Assembly (NCBI GenBank): GCA_029582265.1
Contig: CM055828.1
Span: 2,401,402-2,465,401, forward strand
From: Zoroaster sp. YZ-2022
Lineage: Eukaryota > Echinodermata > Asteroidea > Forcipulatida > Zoroasteridae
Direction of reading: 5' to 3'
Length of the DNA stretch: 64,000 bases
The translations under genes were made by a program, and so were the position numbers. The notes beneath the pieces are model-generated. The model was not told the origin of the DNA and searched no databases. It worked only from the letters and a program-made list of their open reading frames with translations. Below are positions 21,981 to 36,900 of the stretch, in pieces; the first letter of the stretch is position 1, and each line of letters starts with the position of its first letter.

Positions 21981-24900
21981 GTAAGAATGGTTTAGGTTAA
22001 CTCCATTAACTTACTTGAAATAACGATGTGCTGCATGCTGTAAATTACGGGCATCCAAACCAAGGCCAAGCCTTCCGACTTCCAAGCCTAATCTGAATTG
22101 TGTGCAAGGACTTGTGGGTAATTTTTTTTATTGCCTCGACACCTCACGGTGTGGAATATTTTTAAACTAATTTGTATTATGAAAAAAATTATGGAAACCT
22201 CTTTTGGAAATTGAGTAAATCATAAACAGAATACTTAATTATTATATCTAATTAGTTTCAAAAACTTTGTACAACCTTGTACGCAAGGGAACAAATTTTT
22301 GCCACACAGTGAGGTAGTCACACAAGTCAATGCGCATGTGTTCATGCGATTCCTAGTAATAGTATTAGGAATATTTAAAAACTAGCTTCCAGACTACCCA
22401 TCTGATAAAATTAGTCTCATTCCCTGTAATGTTTAACCAGGGAGGAAGGAAAATTTATTTTGCCGACTCCATGGTTGAACATCATGTATTGTTGAGGTTG
22501 CTGTTCCAATCAGAGCCACTCATTAAATATCATGTTAATAGATTTCTCATTTTCAGAAAATCCCCATGTTTTACTTGTTCAATTCAATTCAAGTACACAA
22601 AATTTATTACCATACTCTTAATTATACAGAATAGAAATAATTTGCACATGGAAGCAAAGTCCAAGAAGCCAGAGGCTTGTAGCAGATTGCTTTTTGAAAA
22701 AAAAATTAGTTTTCTACCTGCAACATGATCCAGTTACTATTTGCTATCATTCAGTTTGTTCACTTCTTTCAAGAAATATAGACAAATCCGTCTCAGTTTA
22801 CTCGGCTCCGCCATAACTGCGGTGGTACCTACATTCTGCGTCAAGCAATCGTTTTCTACGCAGTCCAGTGCTTCTTCAAACAATCTGAGCACTACTTTTG
22901 GCGAACTGCGGATTTAAGAATGCATGTGACGCGTGCAGTGTGGTACCACTGCAGTAATGGCGGAAAACAGTGGTCGACAGATTAGTCATTCATACTGGTA
23001 AAATATACTCTCAAAATGTAGATCTCTTCATGCTTTCATTCAACGTATTTCCGCATTGACACTATTTGACATCTGCTACAAACTCGCTCCTAATGATGTG
23101 TGGCATTACATTGCAGGGATTTATGCAATGATGTTGGACCACGGGTTCAGTTTATAATGTAAATTATTAACTGTGAGTGTACAGTTCATGTGAATTATAT
23201 AACTTCTTGATGCTGAAGTTTATGAAATGTGATACATGTACATGACACGACAGATAATAACACAACAGTAAATCTTTGACAACAGTTCTTAACCACCACC
23301 TTTAAATTTAAGTTTGTATGAATGGTCTGCTTCCATGATGCTGTCATTGTACAAGTACATCCTCGGTCCCCTTTTGAAAACTACGTCGATGATGTTAGTC
23401 CTTGACTGACATTTGTAGTCCCAGTCTCCTCATATGTGGGGCAGGTAGGATGCTTACTGTACCATGTGATTAAGATCTGGGCCTCTAGCCTCCAAACACG
23501 TGAACCTCATGTATTCTGGTGTAGTAAGGTAGGTGTGGTAAGTCGTTGGAAAAAGCAGTTGAACAAGGGCCATGATTGACTGAATTCTGGTCAAGATTCC
23601 ATTCTGTGCCCCACAGAGCCAAGCTTCTATAGACCTGTATTAATCTATGCTGGTGGCGTGGGGAAAACGATCTACACACATGTACCAAAGACCATGTACA
23701 CACTACAACCACTATCTGGCATACTGACCAAGATGCCATGCACACTAATTCTTTTTATACTACAATTTAGACTTGCTGATCACTCAAGCACGGCGCTGCA
23801 TACCAAAAGGACTCACCCCATACAAAAGTACAATTGTAAAGTAAAAGACCTGATAAATGGTCAGTTGTAACAAACTATTATTATGCAATCATGGCCCTTG
23901 AAAGAAAATACACTAAAAAGCCTTTTAAAGCACTCAAACTGGGTCCAATGTGACAATGAACAATTTAAAGATACTCAATATTGGGCATCATTGCCTGATA
24001 AAAAAAATGCCTGTTGTATGACAGCATCATTTGATTATTTTATCAAATCATGATTTTCCAAGGTCTTATTGATATAAATGCAGTCATATGAATGTTATCA
24101 CTGCAGTGATTTACCTTGGTGGTATTTTGCAACAGAAGCAGTATACAAAATGTATATACATCTTGATGCAGTAACTGTTCCTCTAAGATCTTGTCATTAG
24201 GGATGGGGATGATCTTAGAGGTGCAGCAGTGGCAACAAGTCATAAGGGAAACTTGGGGGCCACTCAGGGAAAGATTGGTGCCTTTTTAGGTCCCTGTAGT
24301 CTGCACAGAACAGTGTTGGAGCGAAGGCCGGGTCCAAGGCCAAGATTATTATTATTATAAAGCAAGTCACATCTGTACAAATCACTGGTATACATGTAAC
24401 AACAAAGAAACTAAAATTTTCAAATTTGATATTGTTTTTTTTTAGCCGAACAGATGTTTATTTCCCATTTTCCCATTGTTACTACTATACCAAAGTGTGT
24501 AGACTGGATGGCAAATACATATTTAGTTTCTTTGTTACATGTATATCAGCGATTTGTAAAGTTGTGACTTGTTTTATAATAATAATTGTAAGTAAGACTA
24601 ATTGCGGTGACACCATGTGAAATTCTCTATTGAGTACTGAGTAGTAATTAGTTCTGAAAAGAACTGGAGGTTACAACTCGACGTTTCGATCAGTATGCTC
24701 TGATCATCCTCAGGAGAATAATAATAATCGTGGCCTTGGCCTTGAAGGTCCTGGCCTTCGCTCCAACACTGCCACAGAATAAACTTTTGATAGTTCCTCT
24801 ATCAATCATTATAATGGATCAACAATGTCAAAATGTTCACACTTTTTTGATGGAACAACTCACACAGCAGTATGAAATCCTACTGAAGTGCCTAAATGAA

Positions 24901-27900
24901 TTTATGATGGGACCTATTACTTAAATAATTACTTAAAACCATCAATTATTTTGTGAATATGGCATTTTTAACCTTTAAAAATATCTTAGCCATGTTCCGA
25001 AATAATTGATGGAATACCAAAACACACAAGACAATAAATCTTTATAAGGAAGATACAACATTGGTAATTGTCAGATTATCAAATTAACCAACAATTATCT
25101 TAAAGTATACTTAGTGTAAAGTTGATACTTATCAATAATCCTGATCAATTATTCAGTCTGTGAAGTGCTTTCATCTGAGAGAAAACAGCAATTGTTATGT
25201 TGATGTAATAAAAATATTGCCATCTGACAAATTTTTGTAAAACATAAAAACATTACAGCTTTTTTTTCCCCCTAAAATGTGAGCACCTACATGTATTGTA
25301 ATTAAAATTTCACATTTTAATTTTGTGATACAGTTCTTGAAAACTAGAAGTTTGAAATTGAACGTATGTTTCCAAAAACAATACTTTCCATCCCTTTAAC
25401 CATTTTATACAATGAAACAATAAGTTCACCACAGAGTTAACTTGAGTGGCAAGCAGACCAATGTCAAACAAAAGAAAATTTAATTTACTAAATGATCAAA
25501 ACAGAATAATTTCTTTCCGGTAACAGAAGAAACAAAAGCTCCAGATGCATTGTTTGTCACAGTTGGCAGGGAGTTCTGATGACATTTGCTTATAATACAA
25601 ATGCATGACATCTGTTAAGGTCAACTTTGCATGTATTTCCTGTTTTTGCTAATAACTCAACCAGCCTCATGGAAGCTGTCCTTGAGATCAAGGGGAAAGG
25701 GTTATGGCAGAATGTTTTCTAACCACGTTTTATTGCTGTACCTGGTGGAAGTTATTGTTCTGTCCTGTACATGTAACTGTACAGTACAGTGTTTCAGGTT
25801 TGCCCAAACAGACCTTTACCATGGTTCAGCTATCTTGTTTTTCTCATTTAAATCAATGTAAACAGAGGCTGGAAGGAAAAAAATAGTCTGGCTTTGTGTA
25901 TAATGATTATCAGTATTTATGGTTGCTGTTGTATACAGGGAACATGACAAATATGGTGGCAGCATGATAAAGATGCAATTGGTTAATGTGTATGGTTCCT
26001 TGACTGTCTGTACAAAATGCATGTTAGTTTTAAAAGTTTCTGTCTATTTTGGACATGAGCCTCATTATGACCTCCATCTATAGACCTTTGTAATAGAAAA
26101 CCAATATGGTAGCTCAGTCAAATTGATTTGGAGATGTAGTCTTATTTGCAATTTAATGGTATGATCATCATACATATCATGTAGATTAGTGGACAATTTC
26201 ATAGAGATACTAAGCAGAAAACATTGCTTACCAGAAAGTTTTGCTTAGCAGATTTCATTGGTTACCAGCCAAACTTTCACACATTGTTTATACAGGTTGG
26301 CTTGTAGTCCGTTTTATATTGCTTAGCAAACATAATTGCTTAGCAGTTCTGCGAAATTGGTGTCGGCTCTTCATTGGGTAATTCTTTAAATCTACACCCT
26401 ACAAAAACAAAGTCACAGTTACATGACTCACTTTGTCTTATCAACTTCCTGCTGGAAGTGTGAAGATTTTATTGAAATGTTTGGTTCCTGACAAACACCA
26501 TCGTTAAGTACATGTACAGTGTATACATGTACGTGCATGTTTGTGATTATGAAAAAGGAACAAAATAGTGGAGAAAAAAATTTCCTGTATAAACTTCATT
26601 TTAGATATTAGAAAGTTTAAATGAAGAGCATTGATAGAATACTGTATGCTATAGGAAAGAATCCTATCTATTGAAATTGTATGAGAAAGCACAAAAGAAC
26701 CTTTGCATGTAATGACCTTTAACCAACATTGTATTAAAGTCACTGTACCCTTAAGGTCAAATGTACATGTAAGTCTGAAACCAAATTGTTAAAGTTTCAA
26801 ACTTATTTTGCTTTATCACTAACAAGAATATAGTGAAAATACATTCAGGATCCAATTTCATAGAGCTGCTTCGCAGATAAAAATTGCTTATTAGAAAAAA
26901 TAGCTTAGCAGATTTCTTTGGTTACCAGTAGGGGTGACGATATTGAATTTTTTTATAGTCAATTATCGACGGCCGTGATATCAGCGATATACTATATTAT
27001 CGTCTCAATACGCAAATTTTGTTTAAATACATAAAAATTGTATGTATCGTACATTAATGACATTGGACACCAAAATAACTACAATGTACTTTTACATGCA
27101 AGTTCTACAGGGAAGTTGCATAGATAATAAACAGTTACTCCAAACAGTCGCTCCAAAACGATCCGAGTTCTTAGATTTTTGGCCCTCAGTGCGACAAACA
27201 TGTCATAAAAAAGAACTCGCCATGACATCCATAAATAAACCCGTGGTTTGTAAATGCCTACAGCCCCCTTCCCAGAGCTGAGAATGAACGGACCATGGAT
27301 CGATCGCGCACGCACAGTTCAGCTGCCATCATCCACGCTTTTATCCTGGTATCCAACATCTGCTGAATGTGAACAACCTCACAATGTACACCAGTGTGGT
27401 TATTCCAGGAGAGTGTACCACGTGATCCTGGGACTAGCCTTTAGTTAAGGCCCACACTCGCAAGAACGGTACTGTAACTTTGTTGATATTACCGTATAAT
27501 GACATGAAATTTGGAGACAATTTACCACTCCGGCGATATTTTAACTAAAAAGAGTGATATAAATTTGATATCGGCTATATTTTTAGAATATCGCCAATAT
27601 GGCGATATTTCGATATTTTCAAAACCATAACTGATTTAGCCGATAATTTTTTGAATATCGTATCATTACGATATCGTAGTTAATATCCCTAGTTACCAGC
27701 CAAAATTTATTACAAAATGTATGCATTTTGGCTGGTACATTTCAGATTTGAATTTTATTCACATTTTCTCAAAAATGACAATATGTCAGGCAGAATAACT
27801 TTTCACAATGTTTTGTATACTGTACCATTTCAATGTCAAGTTATTAGACAATAATTGACTCAATTAGGTGATTACTAATGGTGAACACTGAACCATCCCC

Positions 27901-30900
27901 TTTAACACAATATGAAATCACAACCACCCTATTAAAATAACACTTTTGGTAATTTAAGGTTATTATGTGCAGTGATGCAATTATATGTGTACATGTTACG
28001 ATTGTTGTGCATGTATATCTAATGTCCTTTCTCTATGGTATATCGAAACCAACCGGTGGAAGTTTCAGCAGTTTTCGTCAACACATTTCCACTTTCAATT
28101 GTGAAAGAAAGAGATTTTAGCTCAGAATGGCATTTTTGATAAGGCACAGATCCTCTGTTCAAAGGTGTACCGTGATTATAAATCATTTATTTCTAAGGAA
28201 TTTGGAAACTTGAACATGTAGTGTATGTATTACATTGCTTTTTGTTTTCTCCCTAAAATATGTCCACCCCCAAAGAGAAATAATGTGGGCCTGTGATGTA
28301 TTGATGGAATTATTATGTCAGGAAAATTAAACAATGATATAATTTTGCCTTGCTTTTACAATGTATGTGGCTTTGCACTATGGAGTGTCGTGGCCGAGCG
28401 GTCTAGCGCACCGAACTCAAGTTCTGGTGTTGCCAGCAGCAGGGTGTGGGTTCGAGCCCCGGTCGTGACACTTGTGTCCTTGAGCAAGGTACTTAACCAT
28501 AATTGCTTAGTCCTTCGGATGGGACGTAAAGCCGTAGGTCCCGTGTGTTGTATAATGCACGTAAAGTGGATTGTCGTGCGGTCTAGCGCACTGAACTCAA
28601 GTTCTGGTGTTGCCAGCAGCAGAGTGTGGGTTCGAGCCCCGGCCGTGACACCTGTGTCCTTGAGCAAGACACTTAACCATAATTGCTTCTCTCCACCCAG
28701 GGGTTAAATGGGTACCTGTGAAGGCAGAGATGGTTTGCTCTATATGCGCTAGAAATGGCAGCAATTGAGCTGTATACTCCCCAGGGAGCTGAGATGGTTT
28801 CAGGAATGATTTATGAGCCTTATGAGCCTTATGAGCAGGGATAATAATATAATGCGCCTTGAGCGCCACTTAGTTGGTGGATACGTGCGCTATATAAATC
28901 TATACATTATTATTATTATTATATACTTACTGAATCTCTTTTAAAATCACAATTTCAGAAGGGCAAAGGGTTTTAACATGGACCTATAATTCCAATCGGT
29001 TAAATTGTAAGACAAAAACAATTAGAATACAATGTTGAAAATAACTTGAGGTGTAAGACAATTTATAACCTGATCCAGCATTGGCAGTCCATTGCTGCAT
29101 ACTTGACCATAACAATACTGGCCAGTGGTCAAACCAATTTTTCAATTACTTTTTCCATCAGGGCCAAAACTGCTCCATGCATTCTAATAAAAGGTAACCA
29201 AGTTACTGTGGTCACTTTTTGATCTGAATCAGTCTAACCATATTGGATATGACTGTAGGTACATGTAACACAATAATAACCTCGGCCAGTTTTGATTGTT
29301 ACCTGCTGTATAGCAAGGACAGGTCTCCCTTAGTGTGAAGGTATCATTCCCTCTTGCCCTACATACTCAGTGCGGTTTCTAGGAACTCAACCAGGCTCCA
29401 TTTCACTCATTGACGCACTGTTGTCAATAGCAAAGAAATGCTGAGCAGACCATACTAATGCATTGCCCAAAGCAGTTTTGGATCAGTATAAATAGGGCAC
29501 TGTGATCAGAGTACAACCTTTTTTTAGGATGCTCTTCCAGATACATGCATTTATGTTTGAATCAGATGGTAAATAATATTTGTTTTGGACAAGAGACACC
29601 TTCCATTGGATTGTTATGAAGCATTCATTATGAATATGGTAAGGCCGGTAAGTTATTCTTATAAATGGTACAGTTTTGTATTTAATGTCTTGATAATGTG
29701 TATTTTGCAACATATTCTCCTTAGAACTATGACAGTGATATGTATCTCAATAGAGAGCTTAAAACAAACATTTGGCGGATATGCATTTTTTTTTTTTCAG
29801 GAAGTATTTTCAGGAAGAAGTTTGTTCAGTGAAATTAAGGGAAGTCCCCCTTGGATTGCCCCAGGTGGCAAGTTTGATAATAAAAAAAAATTGTGGGGGT
29901 TTACATGCATTTTTTTATATTGTGGGGTTTTCTTTTACTGCAATATATCATTTTAAAAGAAAAACATAGTTAAAGGGACAATACAGTCACGATCAACAAG
30001 GCATGGAATCGAAGTGCTAGTTTTATATCAAATCAGTGACTGAAAATGATACCCCACATGACAAGCAGAGGTCATTACCGTTCCTGCCGCATAAATGAGC
30101 CAGTAATCCTCAGTCACTGTGTTCATGTTAAACTAGGACACCGATTCCATGCCCTGTTGAAAGTCTGCTCTGATCGTGATAATATTGTCCCATTGCTTTG
30201 TATTAAGATTCATTTAAGTTAACCATTAGAAATATAACCTGTGAAAGTTTCAGTTCATTATACATGTAAGTCATGAGAAAAGTATCAAAAGAAGACGTCT
30301 GTTTCCTTCCTAGACAGAATTTTAAACATTAATATCATTAGCTTTATCAATTTGACATCCAGTTGCCTTTCAGATAATAATTAGGGAAATGTTGTTATCA
30401 GGTAATTTGTTGTTATCAGGTAACCAATATTACCTTCCCTTTAATACAAATTTGTACTGGCCTTCATTTGAACCTTTGTCTAGGCCTGGATAATATCACA
30501 GTAATATCGTAATGATACAATATTCAAACAATTTTCAGTTCAATCAGTAAAGTTTTTGAAGATATCTATTTATTATCTAGATGCAACATCTCCCCTACTT
30601 GCATTTAAAAGTAGTTTATAATTCAGTGTACATTTTTGCCATTTATGTAAAAAATATATCATGACCGACGATTATCGACTATCAAATGATTTCAATATCG
30701 TCACCCCTACCTTCAACCAAAATTCTTGCAGTTTATCATTCAAAAGATTTTACATTACTCTCTAATTGTCAGGGTCAGCCATATATTTGATAGTTAATCC
30801 AGATTTCACAGAAAATAGAAACATCATAAGACCTACATTTTTGTCTTCATCAATGATAGCAAGTATTTTATAAGTAGTGGAATGAAGACATGTAGGTTCA

Positions 30901-33900
30901 TTCTCTGCTATGTCTGCACACTGTGCAGGCCAGTGCAAATTCTAAGAAATCCATCTGGGAGTCTGGGTTTTGAATGCTGTACATTGACTTTGCATATTGC
31001 GTACAGGAAGAACACTAACAACAGTGCAGCAGAAACGTCACACAGTTACTGTTGTCATGCCTGTTTATGTCTGCATTTGGCAGTCCTTTTTGTGGTAGTA
31101 TCAAAACAGTTTTCAACCTTGTTCAACCAGAAAGACATCAATTTGATTTACTGTCAAGTTATTCCGAGAACTCTACAAGAATCTGTTCAAAACAGGGATT
31201 CAACTCACATACGTTGGTGTACATTGTAATTCAAGTTGACTGTATTCTACAATGTGTATGTCTACATGCAGTGTACCTGTACAGCATGGACAAATATTTA
31301 TATACATGTACATGTATAACCGGGGATATTTTCAGTAACTATTAGTCCACTTTCAAGCGCTGGTATGAGAGGTTCTCTGCACTAATGTGTGTAAATTGCA
31401 AAGCCACAGGTAAAAATATGTGAAGTTGTGAACATGTTCTATGTGAAAGTTATTTTTTTAAATTTGATTTAAAAAAAGACATGTAATGTACACACACCAT
31501 GTGTAATTACTTAACAGTCTGCAGGCTGCAAAACAAAACTTGTTCTAGCTCTATAGTTGTACAGGGCATGTACCAGTATACAAGTTGAAAACAAGTACAG
31601 TGTACATGTACATTATGTGCATTTGGTAATATATCTGTAAATGCATCCATTAGCCTAAGGTAACATCTATACTTAAGAATCACCACATAACTCTATAGTC
31701 ACTAGCATTCTGATTTTTCATATTGTTTCCAAAATGAATTTACGAGTACGATTTTTTGAGTACATGTACATGTAGAAAAAATGTATGAGTACTCCAACTT
31801 TGTATTTGAGTAGTTTTTTTACAACAAGTACTATATAAAATGCTGATGGAGAACCACACCTTAGTGGAACGGACAATTACATATCTTATTGCTTTATCAG
31901 TATGAGGTCTGTTATTTTGTACATGTACAAATGTAAATGTAACATTCATAGTCATTTATATACAGTATGTCGTGTGTACACACAATGCTCATGGCACTGC
32001 ACATGTACACATGTTATTTAACCCTAACCCCCTAGGTATTCTGCCTAGGAACCTTCCTGAATCCTCCAAAATCCATCAGTGCACTTTTGGAAGCATGCCC
32101 TTATCTTCAAAATGATTTGTGAGTTCCAGTAAACTCTTTGAATTGTTGAATATTTGCATTGTACATGTACATGTAGTTGCTGTCATCGGCATCATTGCAA
32201 TTTTAAAATTCAGAAAGTTGGTAAGTTCTCACTTACATGTTGTAAGTCCACGCACAATTTTAGAAGATCACCTATAATACCATACCTTTAAAGAAGGAAA
32301 GTCAAACGTTAGTCCTGTATGATAGATCAGTGTACCCACATCCTAAAGGCTGGTCTTCATTGGAATGTGGAATATGGCATTGTACATGTAGGTTAATTTA
32401 ACCCTAACTCTCTAGCTATTTTGGCTAAGAACCTTCCTGAATCCACCAAAATCCAACACCATGCATAAACACTATCACTCAACTGTTTGATTTTGCTGGA
32501 ATTGGCACACCTGTCCCCATGCAAAGTATCCCTGTCAGTGTCACTTTTTCAGGGCTATACAGTACCGAGTCCATCAAAATCCAACAAACCCTGCTATTGG
32601 AGTTTTAATGGTTTGGGGTAGTTAGGGTTAAGATGCCAACTCAAGTTGACTTTTGCTCCCTTTTTGGAGGGTCAGAGGAGGGGGCTGAATAGTTTCAAAA
32701 TCACCAGTAGGGGTGAAATATAATTCAACAACCATCTTTCCATTTTAGAGATTAGTTTAATTTCCCTGACATAACATGTAATAATTCCATTATACATCAC
32801 AGGCCCATGTACATGTACAAGGGTATTTCTCTTTGGGGTGGACCTTTCTAAGGGAGAAACCAAAAGCAAAGTACATGTAACACAAGTTTCCAGATTTCAA
32901 ACAGAAGTACATACATGTGCACATAAAGTCCACTTTTGGAGTGAACAAATTAAGATCTAAGATCTAAGATCTATGAGTGAGGATTCTGACCTGGGACTTC
33001 TGGGTCTGAGTAGCAATGATATACAGATCTAGGCATCACCAAATAGTTTGACTAATGTGTGTACCAGATGGCTTACACTACATGTTCTGTAAGTGAATAG
33101 TCTTGAGAATGTTTGTGGTAGCTCTGTAGGGTTGTAAATATGTTGGTTTCTATGAGTCATGTTGTAAATGTGTACATGTAGGTTCTTCTCAGAACCAAAA
33201 CATAAACAACTCAACTCATACATTTTGTATTACAGAGAATTACATGTTACATGTATTATCACAATCACAAACCTCTTAGATTGTACTTTCCACTTTGCCA
33301 AGTTTCATGTCTTATGGCAGTGTACATGTAGATGGGCTTGCTCAGAGGTTATAGTACTAGTAGCCATTCACAGTGAGTCATATGCATGACTTGTATGAGA
33401 GGATATTTTTTGTGGTCTTGACTATGGTTAAGGGCACCTGTGGTTTTTCCCCTTCAAAGAAAAAGAAACAACAATTATTGCTTAATGAGATGTGAGACAT
33501 TATTAGTCTAGACATTACACCCACACAGGCAGATAAAATGTGTGTAGGCAAGGATAATTTATGAGTGCAATTTAAAAGGTTCCCTTGGTTTTCTTCTCCG
33601 TAGTAGAAAATCTGTGGATTTTATCTCATTCTTAAAGAGAATGTATACCTTCGGTTTACAAAATTGCTGAATTATAATCTAAAAACTTACTGGTGTGAAG
33701 TTGGTATTGGTACCAAACATCCCAAGAAATTATTTGGTGTGATAAAACGTGAAATGTATCAAAGCCATGATCCATTTTCCCACATTGAAATTTATACATT
33801 TTCTCATTGACACCATGAAACAAGCTCAAACACTCAGATTGGTTTTTGCACGTCTCACTTAATTTTTATATAGTATGGATGCATATTAACATATTTTACC

Positions 33901-36900
33901 AGATGTTAATTTCTTGAAGAAAATCCTGAGCATGAGTACTGAGCAGTACTTTGGGAACTCGGTTTTGAGAATGGTTTGTCAGTTTGATAAACTATGGCAA
34001 CATTTTAAGACTTCATGTACAGTATGTATTTGTATTAAAAAAATACATATTGCTATGTGATTTTTAAAAAAAAATTTTTTTAATGCAATTCGCCCCACAC
34101 AAGGCCAGTGGCCACTCCAAGGTGGGGGGGCTACTCAGTCATTGAGTTGTTACAACGACTCCACACTGAAGAAACCAGCCCCTCGCACCGAAACAAGACA
34201 AGTTAATAACCAGCCTCTTCACGGTGCGAATAGGACTGGGAGGGGTAACTAGTCCAGAACAAGGCAGTTGTTAAACTGCCTCTGCCCCTATAAGCAATTA
34301 TGGTTAAGTGTCTTGCTCAAGGACACAAGTGTCACAGCCGGGGGTTCAAGCAAAATTATTTACTGCGAGGTGAATAGCTATAACTTAACTTGAATAGAAC
34401 TGAATTATGTCCTACGGTAAGATCAAATTCCAAGTTAGATTCTAAAAAAAGCAGTTTTAGCAACAAGTTGTACTTCCTCTTATTTTGTATGGGTACCCGC
34501 TACCCGGGAACCGGATCATTACGGCAGCCAGGTACCTATGGATGCACTGAACTAGCCAGGATTGAACCATGGAACAACACACAAAGGCTCAGTAAATGTT
34601 TTGTCATGTGTTTAGTAGAATGGGGCATTCCCAAGTTCATGTGGAAATATTGGGAATTTCCAAGTTTGACTATTGTGTGATGTTTTTGTTTTGTCTTACA
34701 TGTATCTTTAGAATTCACATTGCTAATTTCATTTTCGGTTGAAGAGCAATACCTATGATATACCTCAGAATAACTTCAAAGTAATGGGACAGTAGTTAGA
34801 TGGAAAAACCAACAACTTAAAATAACGCCTGAATTATGTACATATAATCAGTGTTGTGTTGTGTGTGTGTGATTTACATTATATAGTTTGTATTAACTCA
34901 GGACATGGACTTTGGATGAGTATAAATGCATCAAAATCCACCCCTTGGATTCAGTACTGTACATGTACATGTACGTATAGCCAAGGGAATTGAGCATGAT
35001 GCCATGTGTACCACCAAATGTTTGCTCTTGAAGGAAAATACATTTAAGACAATAATATTTAAGGGTGGGTGGGGTATCTTTACCAATTTCACATCACATT
35101 AAGCTAGCTTTTGGGTTAAAATTCAGTAATTTTGTAATCGGGTAATAACCAATGTTGAACCTTCCCTTTAATCAGTTTAATACAATGCAAATATTTTGAT
35201 CCATAGAACCTCTGGTCTATCAACAAATGACATTAAAGACCTCTAGAAAAATACCAGGAAACATAACCAGCCTGGTTGGAATACTGCCAGGGTTTATGCA
35301 TTAGGGGGGTTGCCTTGGCATTCTTCCTATTGGAAGGATGCTCATTACCAGGAAACTGGCCAAGTTGGAATGTGGCAGCGCAAGCTCCATAACTGGCTAC
35401 TAGTGCATACTTGTGTGTGGACTGTAATATGATTTTTATGATTAGCCCCCCCCCCCCCCCCTTAAAAAAGGAATCTGGTTTCTGTACCCTGTGCACGTCA
35501 CCTCCAGACCCCCATCAGTGTTCAGTTATTGTTGATGTTATTGCTAATATTAATGTTATTTAGCTAGGAAGTTAAACATTTTACACAGGCTGAGTTACCC
35601 GATCATGATCAGGTTTTTGATAGTATGTAAAAAACATAAGGAAGTACATGTAGGTTTTGATTATGTGAAATAAAATATGTAGGGTTGATATGAGGTTTGT
35701 GGGAATGTGAGAACTTTTGGGTAAATGTTTCGGAAGGTGTTGTACATAACTGCAAAGTAGGGTACATGTACATGTACATCTGTAATACTGGGCTAGCCAA
35801 TTAATGTCCACCTAGACAAGTCACACCAGCTTGCAAGTTTTATGGATGGGATGACCCAATTGTTAAGATGTTTGACGAGACTCTCTTTGTATGTCCCTTA
35901 TACTTTTATAGAATTGCTGAAAATGATGTCAGAGAGTAAAGTATTCCAGTCGTTTACGGTAGTTGAAACTTCATCCATTGGCTTTGACCATTGACTGACT
36001 CATATGATGCTTGATATGTGGCAGAGTACACCCCCCTCCCATTGTGTCTTCATTGTGTTCCAGGAATCTTAGCAATTCTTTAGAGTATTTTTAGGGGGGG
36101 CAGAAGTCCGTTAACAATAGAACAACAGTGTGTTAGTGTATAGGGACATTTTTGGGGAGACACTCTGCTGCATATCGAGCATGGTATAGACTCACTGACA
36201 AGTAGAGCGGAACGCATGGTATTAGGGTCTTACAAATAAAAAATAATAGTTTAAGGAGTTTTATGTGAGTTTTTTTTCTTGTTGCAAGAAGTAAATGGAG
36301 GAAGAAGTTGGGTCAGTTTCATTGTAATACCACAACATAGGGAACAGAGTTGACTGATTTACAACTGCTTACTTCAAAAGAGGACAAGAGGTACATGTAC
36401 ATGTATGCGTGATTTAATTTGAATTGGAGAAATAATTTTTCATTCTTCACCATCATTTGAAATAATTTAATTTCTTTATTTGGACAAGACCAAGGTCGTG
36501 CAATATCAAAGAGTCTTATTCATTAATGAAAACATAAACAACTACATGTACATGTACATTGTGCAAAATAACACTGTATACTTGTGTACAATTTTGACCT
36601 TTGAACATTCTGGATTATAGCCAGGATTTCATAGCAGGGGCTGGGTGGGTTCAAACTTGAAGGGAAAAGCAAAGTAACTACAGACCATTTGGGCCAAGCG
36701 AATGTGCAGTGCTGCAGTCTTTAAACTATCACAGTATTTATTATGGTATAGAATTTCTGTCCTTGATTATGAAAGTGAGTCTCAATAAGCAATCACACCT
36801 ACTGTACATGTTCTTTGGAAAATCCTGATTGTAATTCAAGAACTGGATATGGTTATTTCAAGGGAAATATCTTCCTTATTTGCACAGACTTCCTCCCTGC

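Noticed and set aside
28383..28470. Functional tRNA gene
   Set aside because: A and B boxes are present but the acceptor and anticodon arms do not form, and the segment is the head of a SINE repeated next door and elsewhere.
29585..29956. 123-codon open frame as a gene
   Set aside because: Phe-rich low-complexity translation from T-rich intron sequence, no domain or splice support.
32018..32040. Interstitial telomere repeat (CCCTAA-like)
   Set aside because: Only one to two units; explained by the CCCTAAC terminus of a TTAA-flanked MITE.
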